Positions 25,044-33,703 are shown, counted from the stretch's first letter. The stretch: DNA of 38,081 bases from an uncultured Microbacteriaceae bacterium (GCA_937920245.1 CALGUV010000062.1:1-38081); one strand, 5' to 3'. Numbers and translations are program-made. Notes: a model not told the origin generated them from the sequence alone.

Positions 25044-25253
25044 ATGAGACTTCAAGGCTGGGAATGGATCATCATCCTTGCAATCGTACTTCTGCTATGG
25101 GGAGCACCGAAGCTTCCGGCTTTGGCGAAGAGCGCAGCGCAATCGATGAGGATTTTCCGAAAAGAAATAGGCAAAAACGGCGAGGCTACCGAAGCGAAGG
25201 CTGAAGAAGTTCCGGCTGAAGCGCCTAGTGAAGGCGACAAGAAGAAGGACTAA
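25044..25253 (+). CDS. tatA: Twin-arginine translocase subunit TatA
   Basis: TatA oligomerises to form the pore of the twin-arginine protein export system. The 69-residue protein has an N-terminal membrane helix (WEWIIILAIVLLLWGAPKLP), then an amphipathic helix beginning ALAKSAAQSMRIFRKEIGK and an acidic/alanine-rich tail. AGAGG precedes the ATG. The stop overlaps the tatC start (TAATG). No tatB gene accompanies it, as is usual beside pafBC in actinobacteria, where TatB is encoded elsewhere. Confidence 0.95.
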   Translation: MRLQGWEWIIILAIVLLLWGAPKLPALAKSAAQSMRIFRKEIGKNGEATEAKAEEVPAEAPSEGDKKKD

Positions 25254-26041
25254 TGCTCTGGCGCAAAAACAAAGAGCGCCGAATGAGCCTGTCCTCTCAC
25301 CTAAGAGAATTTAGAGTTCGTCTCTCATGGTCGGCTGGTTTCGTAATCGCGGGAACAGTGGTGGGTTGGTTTCTATTCGATCCGGTCTTCAAGGTCTTAC
25401 AAGGCCCACTACTAGATGTCACTCGTGAGCGCGGCATCGATGCAATCGTCAACTTTGGAACAGTAGTTTCGGCCTTCGACCTTCGCATTCAAATATCGAT
25501 TTTCTTGGGCGTTCTGATGACCGCTCCAGTATGGCTCTGGAACCTCTGGGCATTTGTGTCTCCGGGTCTAAAAATCAGGGAACGGCGTTACGCGGTCGGC
25601 TTCGTGTTTTCGGCTCTGCCACTATTTCTGCTCGGCACCTACCTGGCATGGACATCGCTTCCTGGTTTCGTTGTCGTTCTAATTGGCTTTACGCCTGAGG
25701 GAAGCTCCAACGTCATAAACGCGGCTGAGTACGTATTGTTCGCGATCAGGATTCTTCTAATCTTCGGTCTGGCCTTTGTAATGCCAGTTGTTTTAGTGTT
25801 GATGAACTTCGCTGGTCTGGTTACTGGCAAGGGCATCCTAAAGTCTTGGAGAATTGCTCTTCTGATAATTGCGACCGTATCAGCCCTGGCAACGCCTACA
25901 GCCGAACCAATGTCGATGTTCCTGCTTATGGCGCCACTCACCGCTCTGTTCTTTACCGCGGTAGGAATTGCGGTCACAAACGACAAGCGACGAGCAAGAA
26001 AACTATCGAAGTTTGTAGATGACGACATCGAAGTCGAATGA
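25253..26041 (+). CDS. tatC: Twin-arginine translocase subunit TatC
   Basis: TatC recognises twin-arginine signal peptides and forms the core of the receptor. The 262-residue protein has six membrane helices. The N-terminal SLSSHLREFRVRL carries the conserved signal-binding elements, and PVWLWNLWAFVSPGLKIRERR is the most typical family segment. The ATG overlaps the tatA stop; a second ATG at 25283 would shorten the N-terminus by ten residues. Its 3' end overlaps helY by 23 bases. Confidence 0.95.
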   Translation: MLWRKNKERRMSLSSHLREFRVRLSWSAGFVIAGTVVGWFLFDPVFKVLQGPLLDVTRERGIDAIVNFGTVVSAFDLRIQISIFLGVLMTAPVWLWNLWAFVSPGLKIRERRYAVGFVFSALPLFLLGTYLAWTSLPGFVVVLIGFTPEGSSNVINAAEYVLFAIRILLIFGLAFVMPVVLVLMNFAGLVTGKGILKSWRIALLIIATVSALATPTAEPMSMFLLMAPLTALFFTAVGIAVTNDKRRARKLSKFVDDDIEVE

Positions 26042-28466
26042 ACTTAGCCTTGCCGATCGCTATCGACGAGCTAAATCAAAATCAAAATTTCCAGAATTCG
26101 AGCTTTTTTCCCATGAGCTGCGTTTCCCGTTGGATGACTTTCAGGAGCAAGCCTGCCTGGCGCTGGAGTCGGGAGCTGGTGTATTGGTAGCTGCCCCTAC
26201 GGGTGCAGGTAAAACAATCGTCGGTGAGTTCGCCATCCACTTAGCGCTTGCCAAGGGACAGAAGGTTTTCTACACCACCCCGATTAAGGCGCTAAGCAAT
26301 CAAAAATTCGCTGAGTTAGCAGCCCGTTATGGCAAAGATCGAGTCGGACTTCTAACCGGTGACAGCAATAACAACTCAGAGGCTGAGATTGTTGTGATGA
26401 CAACCGAAGTTCTAAGAAATATGATCTACGCCACCAGCACCACGCTGATGGACTTGGGCTATGTCGTCATGGACGAGGTGCACTACCTGGCCGATAGGTT
26501 CAGGGGAGCGGTCTGGGAAGAAGTGATTCTTCATCTTCCCAAAGACGTCAAGGTAGTCTCTCTAAGCGCCACCGTCTCAAACGCTGAGGAATTTGGGGCC
26601 TGGCTGGCCGAGGTTCGGGGTAATACTGAAATTATCGTCTCGGAAATTCGACCGGTGCCACTTCATCAGCATGTCATGTTCGGCGATGAGCTACTTGAGC
26701 TATTTGAAACCGGTAGCAACAAAACTCGCGTGAATCCGGAGCTGCTTCAAAAGCATCAGGCTCGTCAGCGTGCTCCGCATCGAGGGCCAAAGAACAACTC
26801 TCGATCAAATTATCGTGGTCAGCCCGATCGGCGCTTCCCGAGACTGGAAAAATCCGATGTCGTCGATCTTCTTGATCGAGCAGAGCTTCTTCCAGCGATC
26901 TTCTTCATATTCTCTCGGGTTGGATGCGAGGCGTCTGTCAGCGCCTGCCGGAGAGCTGGAGTGCGATTAACCACCAGCGAAGAAGCCAAGGAAATTCGAA
27001 AAATCGCCGAAGCAAGATGTGGTTCGATTGCTGACGAGGATCTTGACACCTTGGGCTACTTCGATTGGCTTAGTTCCCTGGAGCGCGGTTACGCGGCTCA
27101 TCACGCTGGAATGCTGCCCGCATTCAAAGAGGTAGTAGAGGAGCTGTTTCTTAGAAAGCTAGTCCGGGTTGTTTTCGCCACGGAGACTCTTGCGCTGGGC
27201 ATCAACATGCCGGCGAGAACTGTGGTTCTTGAGCGACTTGATAAGTTCAACGGTGAAGCTAGGGTCTCTATAACTGCGGGGGAGTACACCCAATTAACCG
27301 GGCGGGCCGGTCGCCGTGGAATTGATACCGAGGGTCACGCCGTGATTTTGTGGGGTCAACAACTTGATCCCAATATGGTTGCCGGCCTTGCCTCGAAGCG
27401 GACTTACCCCCTAAATAGCTCGTTCCGGCCCACTTACAACATGGCAGTCAACCTCATTTCAGCCTTTGGTGCCCAAAGAGCCAGCAAAATGCTGGAGCGA
27501 TCTTTTGCCCAGTTCCAGGCAGACAGATCAGTCGTCGGCCTTGCCCAGGTGATCGCTGAAAAGCAGGCATCGCTTGAAAGCTACGAGGATGCGCTCCAAT
27601 GCCACTTGGGGAACTTCATCGAATACTCAGGAATAAGGCGTGAGATCACCGACCTCGAGCGAAAAGGTGCCTCTTGGCGATCCAGGGGCGGCAAAGATAT
27701 TCGTGAGACTAAATCCATGCGGCAACATGAATCACACATTGCAGAACTAAAACGAGCCCTTAGAGCTCACGCCTGCCACGGTTGTAACGAACGCGAATCA
27801 CACGCGCGTTGGGGTGAAAGGTATCAAAAGCTCCGCTCCGAGATAAATACTGCCGTTAATCAGATTGAATCAAGAACAAACCAAGTTTCTAAGGTGTTTT
27901 CTAGGATCTGCGACCTACTGCAAGATCTTGGTTACCTGCAGCCAGAAGATGACGATTTGGAGATAACCGAGCCTGGTCAACGACTGGCCAAGATTTACGG
28001 GGAACGAGATCTGCTAATTGCCCAGTGCGTAAACCAGGGGACCTGGAAAGATCTTGATGCCGCATCGCTCGCGGCAATGGCGGCCGCACTTGTCTATGAA
28101 AACCGCCGCGATGACGGAGACTACGAGCCAAAGTTACCTAAGGGTCCGTTCCGCGAAGTCCTTGAACGGACCGAGCTGATTCAGGAAGAGTTGGTGGAGC
28201 TTCAGACCAAGTACAACCTGGCACCCGAAACTGAGTTAGACCTTGGCCTGTCCTGGCCCATTTACCGGTGGGCCACCGGAGCTCGACTCGATGATGTGCT
28301 GAAGGTGTCGGGGCTACTTGCCGGAGACTTCATAAGGTGGTCGAAGCAGATTATTGACCTTTTGGACCAGCTTGCTCAGGGTGCAGATGCGGAGCTAGCC
28401 GAGACTGCTTATAACGCCATGGATTTGGTCAAAAGAGGCATTGTTGCCTACAGCTACTACATCTAG
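26019..28466 (+). CDS. helY: Ski2/Mtr4-like DEVH-box helicase HelY
   Basis: HelY is a superfamily 2 helicase related to eukaryotic Ski2 and Mtr4, probably acting on RNA. The 815-residue protein has APTGAGKT (59-66), TTPIKALSNQKF, the DEVH box (152-155), SAT (183-185), HAGMLPAFKEVVEELF and the motif VI QLTGRAGRRGID near 423. The region around 240-275 is an Arg/Asn-rich, probably unstructured insert. HACHGCNERESHARW near 582 matches the Cys-rich element of actinobacterial HelY. It ends the pafB-pafC-tatA-tatC run, as in Mycobacterium. Biological substrates are not established. Confidence 0.93.
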   Translation: MTTSKSNELSLADRYRRAKSKSKFPEFELFSHELRFPLDDFQEQACLALESGAGVLVAAPTGAGKTIVGEFAIHLALAKGQKVFYTTPIKALSNQKFAELAARYGKDRVGLLTGDSNNNSEAEIVVMTTEVLRNMIYATSTTLMDLGYVVMDEVHYLADRFRGAVWEEVILHLPKDVKVVSLSATVSNAEEFGAWLAEVRGNTEIIVSEIRPVPLHQHVMFGDELLELFETGSNKTRVNPELLQKHQARQRAPHRGPKNNSRSNYRGQPDRRFPRLEKSDVVDLLDRAELLPAIFFIFSRVGCEASVSACRRAGVRLTTSEEAKEIRKIAEARCGSIADEDLDTLGYFDWLSSLERGYAAHHAGMLPAFKEVVEELFLRKLVRVVFATETLALGINMPARTVVLERLDKFNGEARVSITAGEYTQLTGRAGRRGIDTEGHAVILWGQQLDPNMVAGLASKRTYPLNSSFRPTYNMAVNLISAFGAQRASKMLERSFAQFQADRSVVGLAQVIAEKQASLESYEDALQCHLGNFIEYSGIRREITDLERKGASWRSRGGKDIRETKSMRQHESHIAELKRALRAHACHGCNERESHARWGERYQKLRSEINTAVNQIESRTNQVSKVFSRICDLLQDLGYLQPEDDDLEITEPGQRLAKIYGERDLLIAQCVNQGTWKDLDAASLAAMAAALVYENRRDDGDYEPKLPKGPFREVLERTELIQEELVELQTKYNLAPETELDLGLSWPIYRWATGARLDDVLKVSGLLAGDFIRWSKQIIDLLDQLAQGADAELAETAYNAMDLVKRGIVAYSYYI

Positions 28467-28476
28467 TACTTAGGCT

Positions 28477-30000
28477 ATGGGTGTGAAGATTCCTGAATTG
28501 GTATGGCGTATACCGCTTGGTGCTTTGGGTGGGCTGCTCGCTCTTTACGCATTCCCCACCGAGAACATCTGGATTCTCGCACCATTGATTCCGGCACTGA
28601 TATTGCTTGCGACCCTTGGGCTTGGTTTCTGGAAAGCTGTGCTGATTGGATTTATCGCAAGCCAAGTTTTTTACATTTCCCACATTGAATGGATTTCTCT
28701 CTATCTGGGGCCGGTTCCGTTGATCGCACTGAGCACCCTAATGTCCTTCTTTTTTGCCTTGGGTGTTGGAGCGACCGCGTGGTTGTATAAAAAGTGGAAG
28801 CCCAAAAAGTCTGGGCTCTTGTTCTTTGCACTGGCCAGCGCGTCGATATGGACTTTTCGAGAATTTCTTGCCAACAATTTTCCCTACGGAGGTTTTCCTT
28901 GGTCCAGGCTTTCCATGACCCAGCCTTCAAGCTTCATGAATCAATGGGTTTATTTTGGCGGCATGTCAATGCTGAGTTTCGCGCTGGCTCTAATGGGTGG
29001 AATTCTGGCAGTTTGGTTACTTCACCGACGCGGTAGAAACGCAATGCGAAAGACATCGGCTCTGATTACCCTCTCGGTTCTCGTGATCACGCCCCTCATA
29101 ACAGGACTTGCAAACAATCCTCAACCGATTACAACAAAAACAATTGCGGCTGTTCAGGGGAACGCCAATGCTGGCTTATTCTCAAACCTGCAGCGAGGCT
29201 CAATTCTCGAAAATCATTTGAGTGCGTCTGAGCTAATTTTTGACTCCGAGCTGGCAGGAGATATCGATCTACTGGTCTGGCCTGAGAACGCTTCGGACTT
29301 GGATCCGCTTCGAGACGAAGAGGCGGCTAGAAAGATTGATGAACTCGCGAAAAGAGTTGGGGCCCCCTTCAGCTTCGGGACAATAACCACGCGAGGTGGC
29401 GAAAACTTCAATTCGACTTTACTTTGGGAACCCGGAGTTGGGGCGGTTGATTTCTACGATAAGCAGCAGCCGGTCCCATTTGCAGAGTTTGTTCCGGACA
29501 GAGAATTCTGGAGGCTATTCGCCCCGACACTCATCGACATGGTCCCAGAGGGCTTCAGCTTTGGCACAAGGGATGGGATCTACGAAGTTTCGGACGACTT
29601 CACTGCCGGCACGCTTATTTGCTTTGAAATCGCCGAGGACTCGATCCTTCGAGAACTAGTGGCTGGCGGCGCCGAGGTAATACTCTCGCAAACCAATAAT
29701 GCAGACTTTGGTTACTCCGATGAGACCTACCAGCAGGCTGGAATAGCTCAACTCAGGGCAATTGAAACCGGTAGGGCAGTGGTGAACATCTCTACGGTTG
29801 GGCTCTCTGCAATTTACCTACCAACCGGAAAGGTCCTAAGCGAACTGACTTGGTATCAGGAGGGAGCGATGGTCGAGAAGGTGCCGCTCTTTAACGGCAC
29901 AACTCCAGCAATGCTTCTTGGCCAAACGTTCGAATTTGCAAACATGATCGCCGCAATTGGTTTCCTTTTTGTTTTCGGAATTAGAAGAAAAAGGCGATGA
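28477..30000 (+). CDS. lnt: Apolipoprotein N-acyltransferase Lnt
   Basis: Lnt attaches the third acyl chain to the N-terminal cysteine of lipoproteins. The 507-residue protein has about seven membrane helices in its first 230 residues, then a nitrilase-like outer domain, with a last helix near 490. The catalytic set is complete: Glu270 in VWPENASD, Lys329 in YDKQQPVPFAEF and Cys382 in LICFEI. The start ATG has poor initiation signals; a GTG two codons on is an alternative. The gene overlaps ppm1 as ATGA, mirroring the lnt-ppm1 fusion or pair in mycobacteria. Its lipoprotein substrates include the FKBP protein in this window. Confidence 0.94.
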   Translation: MGVKIPELVWRIPLGALGGLLALYAFPTENIWILAPLIPALILLATLGLGFWKAVLIGFIASQVFYISHIEWISLYLGPVPLIALSTLMSFFFALGVGATAWLYKKWKPKKSGLLFFALASASIWTFREFLANNFPYGGFPWSRLSMTQPSSFMNQWVYFGGMSMLSFALALMGGILAVWLLHRRGRNAMRKTSALITLSVLVITPLITGLANNPQPITTKTIAAVQGNANAGLFSNLQRGSILENHLSASELIFDSELAGDIDLLVWPENASDLDPLRDEEAARKIDELAKRVGAPFSFGTITTRGGENFNSTLLWEPGVGAVDFYDKQQPVPFAEFVPDREFWRLFAPTLIDMVPEGFSFGTRDGIYEVSDDFTAGTLICFEIAEDSILRELVAGGAEVILSQTNNADFGYSDETYQQAGIAQLRAIETGRAVVNISTVGLSAIYLPTGKVLSELTWYQEGAMVEKVPLFNGTTPAMLLGQTFEFANMIAAIGFLFVFGIRRKRR

Positions 30001-30695
30001 GAACTCTTGTCCTGATGCCGACCTACAACGAAGTAAGCGTTTTGGAGTCAAGCATCGAACAGGTTTTGGCCCAACGGTTGGATCTCGAGGTGTTGATAAT
30101 CGATGACAACAGCCCGGACGGAACCGGGGGACTGGCGGAAGAACTGTCCCTCAAGCACCCCCAAGTTTCCGTTCTACATCGAGACCAGAAACAAGGACTG
30201 GGAAAGGCCTACATTGCCGGGTTTAGTTGGGCCATCGAGCAGGGATTTGACTTTGTAGTTCAGATGGACGCAGATGGAAGTCATCGCCCAAGTGACCTTG
30301 AAAAACTAAAGAGTCAAGCACACTCGAATCGATTAGTAATTGGCTCTCGCTGGACACCCGGGGGACGGGTCGAAAATTGGCCCTGGTTCAGACAGGTAAT
30401 TTCAAAAGCGGGCAATTTCTACGCAAGAAAAATGCTTGGCAGCCCAGTCAAGGACATGACTGCCGGCTTTCGATGCTATCCGACCGAGGTGCTCAAATCA
30501 TTCCCGCTAGATAAAGTTCAGGCCCAGGGTTATGGCTTCCAGGTAGAGATGACGCTACTTTGCCAAGACTTTGGGGTAGAGGTCCTGGAGGTCCCGATCA
30601 TTTTCGTGGAGCGCAAAAAAGGCAAAAGCAAAATGACCTACGGAATCGTTTTCGAAGCATTTTGGCTCTGCACCAAGTGGGGTTTTAGGCGCTGA
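29997..30695 (+). CDS. ppm1: Polyprenol monophosphomannose synthase
   Basis: Ppm1 transfers mannose from GDP-mannose to polyprenyl phosphate, giving the donor for outer-face mannosylation of lipoglycans and proteins. The 232-residue GT2 domain has LMPTYNE, IIDDNSPDGTG, the donor motif MDADGSH (Asp91, Asp93), and GSRWTPGG followed by DMTAGFRCY, as in dolichol-phosphate mannose synthases. It lacks the C-terminal membrane domain of bacterial DPM-like enzymes; Lnt next door may supply a membrane anchor. The 3' end overlaps the convergent rbpA gene by 11 bases. Confidence 0.92.
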   Translation: MRTLVLMPTYNEVSVLESSIEQVLAQRLDLEVLIIDDNSPDGTGGLAEELSLKHPQVSVLHRDQKQGLGKAYIAGFSWAIEQGFDFVVQMDADGSHRPSDLEKLKSQAHSNRLVIGSRWTPGGRVENWPWFRQVISKAGNFYARKMLGSPVKDMTAGFRCYPTEVLKSFPLDKVQAQGYGFQVEMTLLCQDFGVEVLEVPIIFVERKKGKSKMTYGIVFEAFWLCTKWGFRR

Positions 30696-31044
30696 CTTGT
30701 CCTTGAGACCTTCGCTTGCGCATACTGATAAGCATTTCATCAAGCAGTTGCTGAAGTTCTTGTTCAGATCGACGCTCTTTGACCATGTCGTAGTGGGTTC
30801 GAGGAGCAGCATCGGCTTCGGACTCATCAATGACAGCTGCCCCATCGAGAAGCCTTGTCGCTGAAGATTCGCAAGACTGGCACTGCCAGGTAATCGGCAA
30901 CTCGACACCTTCGGCAAAAACTAAATCAAATCTGTGGTTTTTTGGGCACAAAAAACTCACCGACTGCCTCGCCGATAGCTGGACTCCAACATCTGACTCT
31001 AGGGATTGCCCACCAAGCCTCATGCCGCGCATTGTTTCTGCCAT
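30685..31044 (-). CDS. rbpA: RNA polymerase-binding protein RbpA
   Basis: RbpA is an actinobacterial transcription factor that binds RNA polymerase with its housekeeping sigma factor and stabilises the open promoter complex. The 119-residue protein has the N-terminal tail RGMRLGGQSLES, a core with Cys33, His37, Cys55 and Cys58, and the C-terminal sigma-interacting helix YDMVKERRSEQELQQLLDE. The cysteine/histidine set resembles the zinc-binding Streptomyces form rather than the Mycobacterium tuberculosis one. CGGAGG precedes the ATG. It marks the organism as an actinobacterium. Confidence 0.95.
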   Translation of the reverse strand: MAETMRGMRLGGQSLESDVGVQLSARQSVSFLCPKNHRFDLVFAEGVELPITWQCQSCESSATRLLDGAAVIDESEADAAPRTHYDMVKERRSEQELQQLLDEMLISMRKRRSQGQVSA

Positions 31045-31116
31045 TTTTTGCCTCCGAAAAGGTGTAAGCCGAGAGAGGGGTGACTAATTCCCTAGTGCGC
31101 CATTCTCACAGGCCAA

Positions 31117-31872
31117 TCACAGCTTTGCGGCCAGGTCGCACCTGTCGGTTACGATGCCGGATGCCCCCATCGACAAGAGCTCACGCATTTGCTCGAGTTC
31201 GTTAATTGTCCAAAAATGGACCTCAATGTCAATTGCCGCCATAGCGGCAATGAATCTCGGCTGTGCGAACAAGATAGGCCCGTAATTACATGGTAGCTGT
31301 AGAGCGTTCAGGCCTCGGGTTAGAGCTTTTAGTCCAAAACCACCCAAAAACTTGTGGGCTACCCAAATTCGAAGAACATCTGCCATAGACCCTGAAGTTG
31401 CTACGGGTCTACTAAGTAATGCCAAGGCCCGCTTTCTTCGAGTGTTGGAAAAGCTAGACACCAGCACTCGGTCGTGAGCGCTATTTTCTTCAATCGCCCT
31501 AACAGTTGGGGAAACAGCCCCGGCAGATTTGATGTCAATGTTAAGCATGACCCCCGGAAGTTCACGCAGTACCTGGTCAAGGGAAGGCACCTTGCCCTTA
31601 TTCGGAAGCGAATAGCTTGAAAGCTCGGCGAAAGTAAGCTCAGAAACCCTTGCATCCACGGACATTAGCCTGAGTAATGTGGCGTCATGGAAAAGCACGG
31701 CAACTCCATCTAATGTCGCCTGAGTATCAGTCTCGATGTGGGTAGCACCTTGATCCAGGGCGGCCCGAAATGATTCGATTGTATTCTCGTCAACCCCGGG
31801 GACCAGGTAGCTAAAACCTCGGTGAGCGAAAACTCTTGGCATAGGGGCTTTGAAATAATCAGTTTTTGTCAT
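31117..31872 (-). CDS. glpQ: Glycerophosphodiester phosphodiesterase
   Basis: A 251-residue cytoplasmic GDPD-family enzyme that hydrolyses glycerophosphodiesters to glycerol 3-phosphate and an alcohol. The TIM-barrel motifs are AHRGFS (His17), ENTIESF (Glu29), HIETDTQ (Glu47, Asp49) and LFHDATLLRLM (His62); LNIDIKS and VHFWTINELEQM follow, and GIVTDRCDL closes the barrel. There is no signal peptide, so intracellular lipid turnover is likely. The start has a weak AAAG site. It is divergent from the YczE-like gene by only 31 bases. Confidence 0.92.
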   Translation of the reverse strand: MTKTDYFKAPMPRVFAHRGFSYLVPGVDENTIESFRAALDQGATHIETDTQATLDGVAVLFHDATLLRLMSVDARVSELTFAELSSYSLPNKGKVPSLDQVLRELPGVMLNIDIKSAGAVSPTVRAIEENSAHDRVLVSSFSNTRRKRALALLSRPVATSGSMADVLRIWVAHKFLGGFGLKALTRGLNALQLPCNYGPILFAQPRFIAAMAAIDIEVHFWTINELEQMRELLSMGASGIVTDRCDLAAKL

Positions 31873-31891
31873 TTTCTTTAGACCAACGCCC

Positions 31892-31897
31892 TATTCT
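31892..31897 (+). promoter_or_regulatory. -10 element of the YczE-like gene, leaderless type
   Basis: TATTCT ends six bases before GTG at 31904. This spacing argues for the GTG as start rather than the TTG at 31898. Confidence 0.45.
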
Positions 31898-31903
31898 TTG
31901 GGA

Positions 31904-32509
31904 GTGCCCCAGTCTAATTTCATCTATCGCTTCGCGAAACTAATTTTTGGTTTGGCCATCTACGGCGCCGGCCTAGGAATGATGGTTCACGCCGGAATCG
32001 GGATCCCACCCTGGGACGTTCTGGCCCAGGGAATTTCTCTTCAGACTTCGATAACCTTCGGACAAGCGACAATTGCGGTAAGCCTGCTGGTGATGCTCTT
32101 CTGGATTCCGCTCAAAGTAAAACCTGGCATTGGCTCGGTGCTGAATGCGATTCTGGTGGGACTGTTCGCGGACCTGACGATGCCCTTTCTTCCAGATTTC
32201 GAAGCCTACTGGCAAAATTTCATCTTATTTGTCCTGGGAATGTTGATCATTTCCTTTGCGACCGGGCTTTATATCTCTTGTGGCTTTGGCAAGGGCCCCA
32301 GAGACGGTCTAATGATGGGCCTGGCGAAAAGGTTCAATAAGCCCTTCTGGATCACCAGAACATCGGTGGAGATCATTGTTGTAATAATCGGCTTCTCACT
32401 TGGCGGCCAAGTTAGAGAAGGTACTTTGCTGTTTGCAATAGCAATCGGATACCTCAACCAACTGGCAATGAGACTGTTTGGCCTCGCTGATAAGAGCGGC
32501 AGAGTGTAA
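31904..32509 (+). CDS. YczE/YitT-like integral membrane protein
   Basis: A protein of 201 residues from the GTG (203 from the TTG at 31898) with about five membrane helices. The N-terminal YGAGLGMMVHAGIGIPPWDV and the segment GLYISCGFGKGPRDGLMMGL match the YczE group of membrane proteins, whose function is not settled; one Bacillus member influences surfactin or bacilysin production. The start is chosen because a TATTCT -10 element lies six bases before the GTG. It stands alone between glpQ and trpD, so context gives no clue. Confidence 0.85.
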   Translation: MPQSNFIYRFAKLIFGLAIYGAGLGMMVHAGIGIPPWDVLAQGISLQTSITFGQATIAVSLLVMLFWIPLKVKPGIGSVLNAILVGLFADLTMPFLPDFEAYWQNFILFVLGMLIISFATGLYISCGFGKGPRDGLMMGLAKRFNKPFWITRTSVEIIVVIIGFSLGGQVREGTLLFAIAIGYLNQLAMRLFGLADKSGRV

Positions 32510-32626
32510 ATAACAGGCCACTTCCGAACTGGTTTGGTGTGGCAATAGATAGCCGATAATAAACATTATGTCAACTAACGTTTATCGAGTGCTCCCCGCT
32601 TCTTCTTCGGTTTCTTTGTCTCGGTG

Positions 32627-33691
32627 TTACGCCTGCTGGGTGCTGGCAGCCCAGTTCGCTGCTACGAGCGAAGCGCTGCCGTTTGCTATCGAGCTCACTG
32701 CCACATCGAAGGCGCTTTTGATTCGATCGTTGAAATTCTCTTTCGCTTGGAATGGGTTTTTTGCCAATTCGTAAGCGACGATTCCAACGGCTGCGTTCAA
32801 GCAAACAATGTCGGTAATGGGTCCTGAGTTAGGGAACTCTTCGCCAGCGAATACCCCGGCTGCTACTTGAGCGTTGTGTGTGGCATCCCCGCCGAGCAGT
32901 TGTGACTGACTCACTCGTTCCAGGCCGATATCAATAGGGTCAAAGTCAAATTCTGATATTTCTCCGCCACTAACCTGCCATACCCGGTTGGCAGCCGTCG
33001 TGCTGAGCTCATCGAGGCCGTCATCTGACCTAAATACAATTGCCGTTCTGCCTCTGCTGGAGAGCTCCTGAGCCATGAGAGGGGCAATCTTGGCATCCGC
33101 CACACCAAGGGCGGTAGCGATTGGCTGAACGGGGTTTGCCAGAGGACCGAGGAAGTTAAAAGTGGTAGGGACGCCTATTTCTTTCCTGGCCGCCGCCACA
33201 TGGCGCATTGCGGGGTGAAATACCGGAGCGAAGAAAAAAGTGATCCCCTGGCTTTCGAAGACCTCGGCGACCTGTTCCGCTGATAAGTCCAGCCTGATGC
33301 CTAGCATTTCAAGCATTTCGGAGGATCCAGTCTTTCCAGACGCACTCCTGGAGCCGTGCTTAAGAACCGGCACCCCTGCTGCTCGAGCAACTACGGCTGC
33401 CATGGAACTGATGTTCACGGTGCCGACTAGGTCTCCCCCGGTTCCGACTATGTCAAGGGCATCACTGGAAACTTTGGGTTTTTGCGCATTTTGGAGCATG
33501 ACATCTACAAGCCCACCTAGTTCAGCTGCTGTCTCCCCCTTGGCCCTAAGAGCAGCCATAAAGCCACCTAGCTGGCTGGCTGTGGCGGTGCCGGACATAA
33601 TTTGCGTCATGGCCCAACTGGCACTTTCGCGGGTCAGATCTTGTCCCGCAACCAAGGAGGTCAGCACCTCTGGCCATGTTTGAATCGTCAT
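32627..33691 (-). CDS. trpD: Anthranilate phosphoribosyltransferase TrpD
   Basis: TrpD joins anthranilate and PRPP in the second step of tryptophan synthesis. The 354-residue protein has the PRPP motif IVGTGGD (residues 81-87), NISSMAAVVARAAG, and KHGSRSASGKTGSSE, where many homologues have KHGNRAxS. FFFAPVFHPAMRHVAAARK, RTTFNFLGP-like TTFNFLGPLANP and DGLDELS are further hallmarks. A TAGACT -10 element stands six bases before the ATG, so the mRNA is probably leaderless. In actinobacteria trpD often sits next to the ctaE-qcrCAB operon, away from the other trp genes, as here. Confidence 0.95.
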   Translation of the reverse strand: MTIQTWPEVLTSLVAGQDLTRESASWAMTQIMSGTATASQLGGFMAALRAKGETAAELGGLVDVMLQNAQKPKVSSDALDIVGTGGDLVGTVNISSMAAVVARAAGVPVLKHGSRSASGKTGSSEMLEMLGIRLDLSAEQVAEVFESQGITFFFAPVFHPAMRHVAAARKEIGVPTTFNFLGPLANPVQPIATALGVADAKIAPLMAQELSSRGRTAIVFRSDDGLDELSTTAANRVWQVSGGEISEFDFDPIDIGLERVSQSQLLGGDATHNAQVAAGVFAGEEFPNSGPITDIVCLNAAVGIVAYELAKNPFQAKENFNDRIKSAFDVAVSSIANGSASLVAANWAASTQQA

Positions 33692-33697
33692 TACAGC

Positions 33698-33703
33698 AGT
33701 CTA
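33698..33703 (-). promoter_or_regulatory. -10 element of trpD, leaderless type
   Basis: On the minus strand TAGACT is followed after six bases by the trpD ATG at 33691. It shares the 101-base divergent gap with the ctaE promoter. Confidence 0.5.

Noticed and set aside
25639..26028. 129-codon minus-strand frame opposite tatC
   Set aside because: Shadow of tatC; no initiation signals and no family resemblance.
31045..31116. Possible sigma-R type promoter (GGAAT plus a GTT-like element) before rbpA
   Set aside because: A GGAAT is present on the minus strand, but the downstream element reads GCT at 17 bases rather than GTT at the expected spacing; the match is too weak to report.
32510..32626. 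Possible terminator hairpin GCCAC/GTGGC between the YczE-like gene and trpD
   Set aside because: Only five pairs around an 18-base loop and no T run; likely chance.
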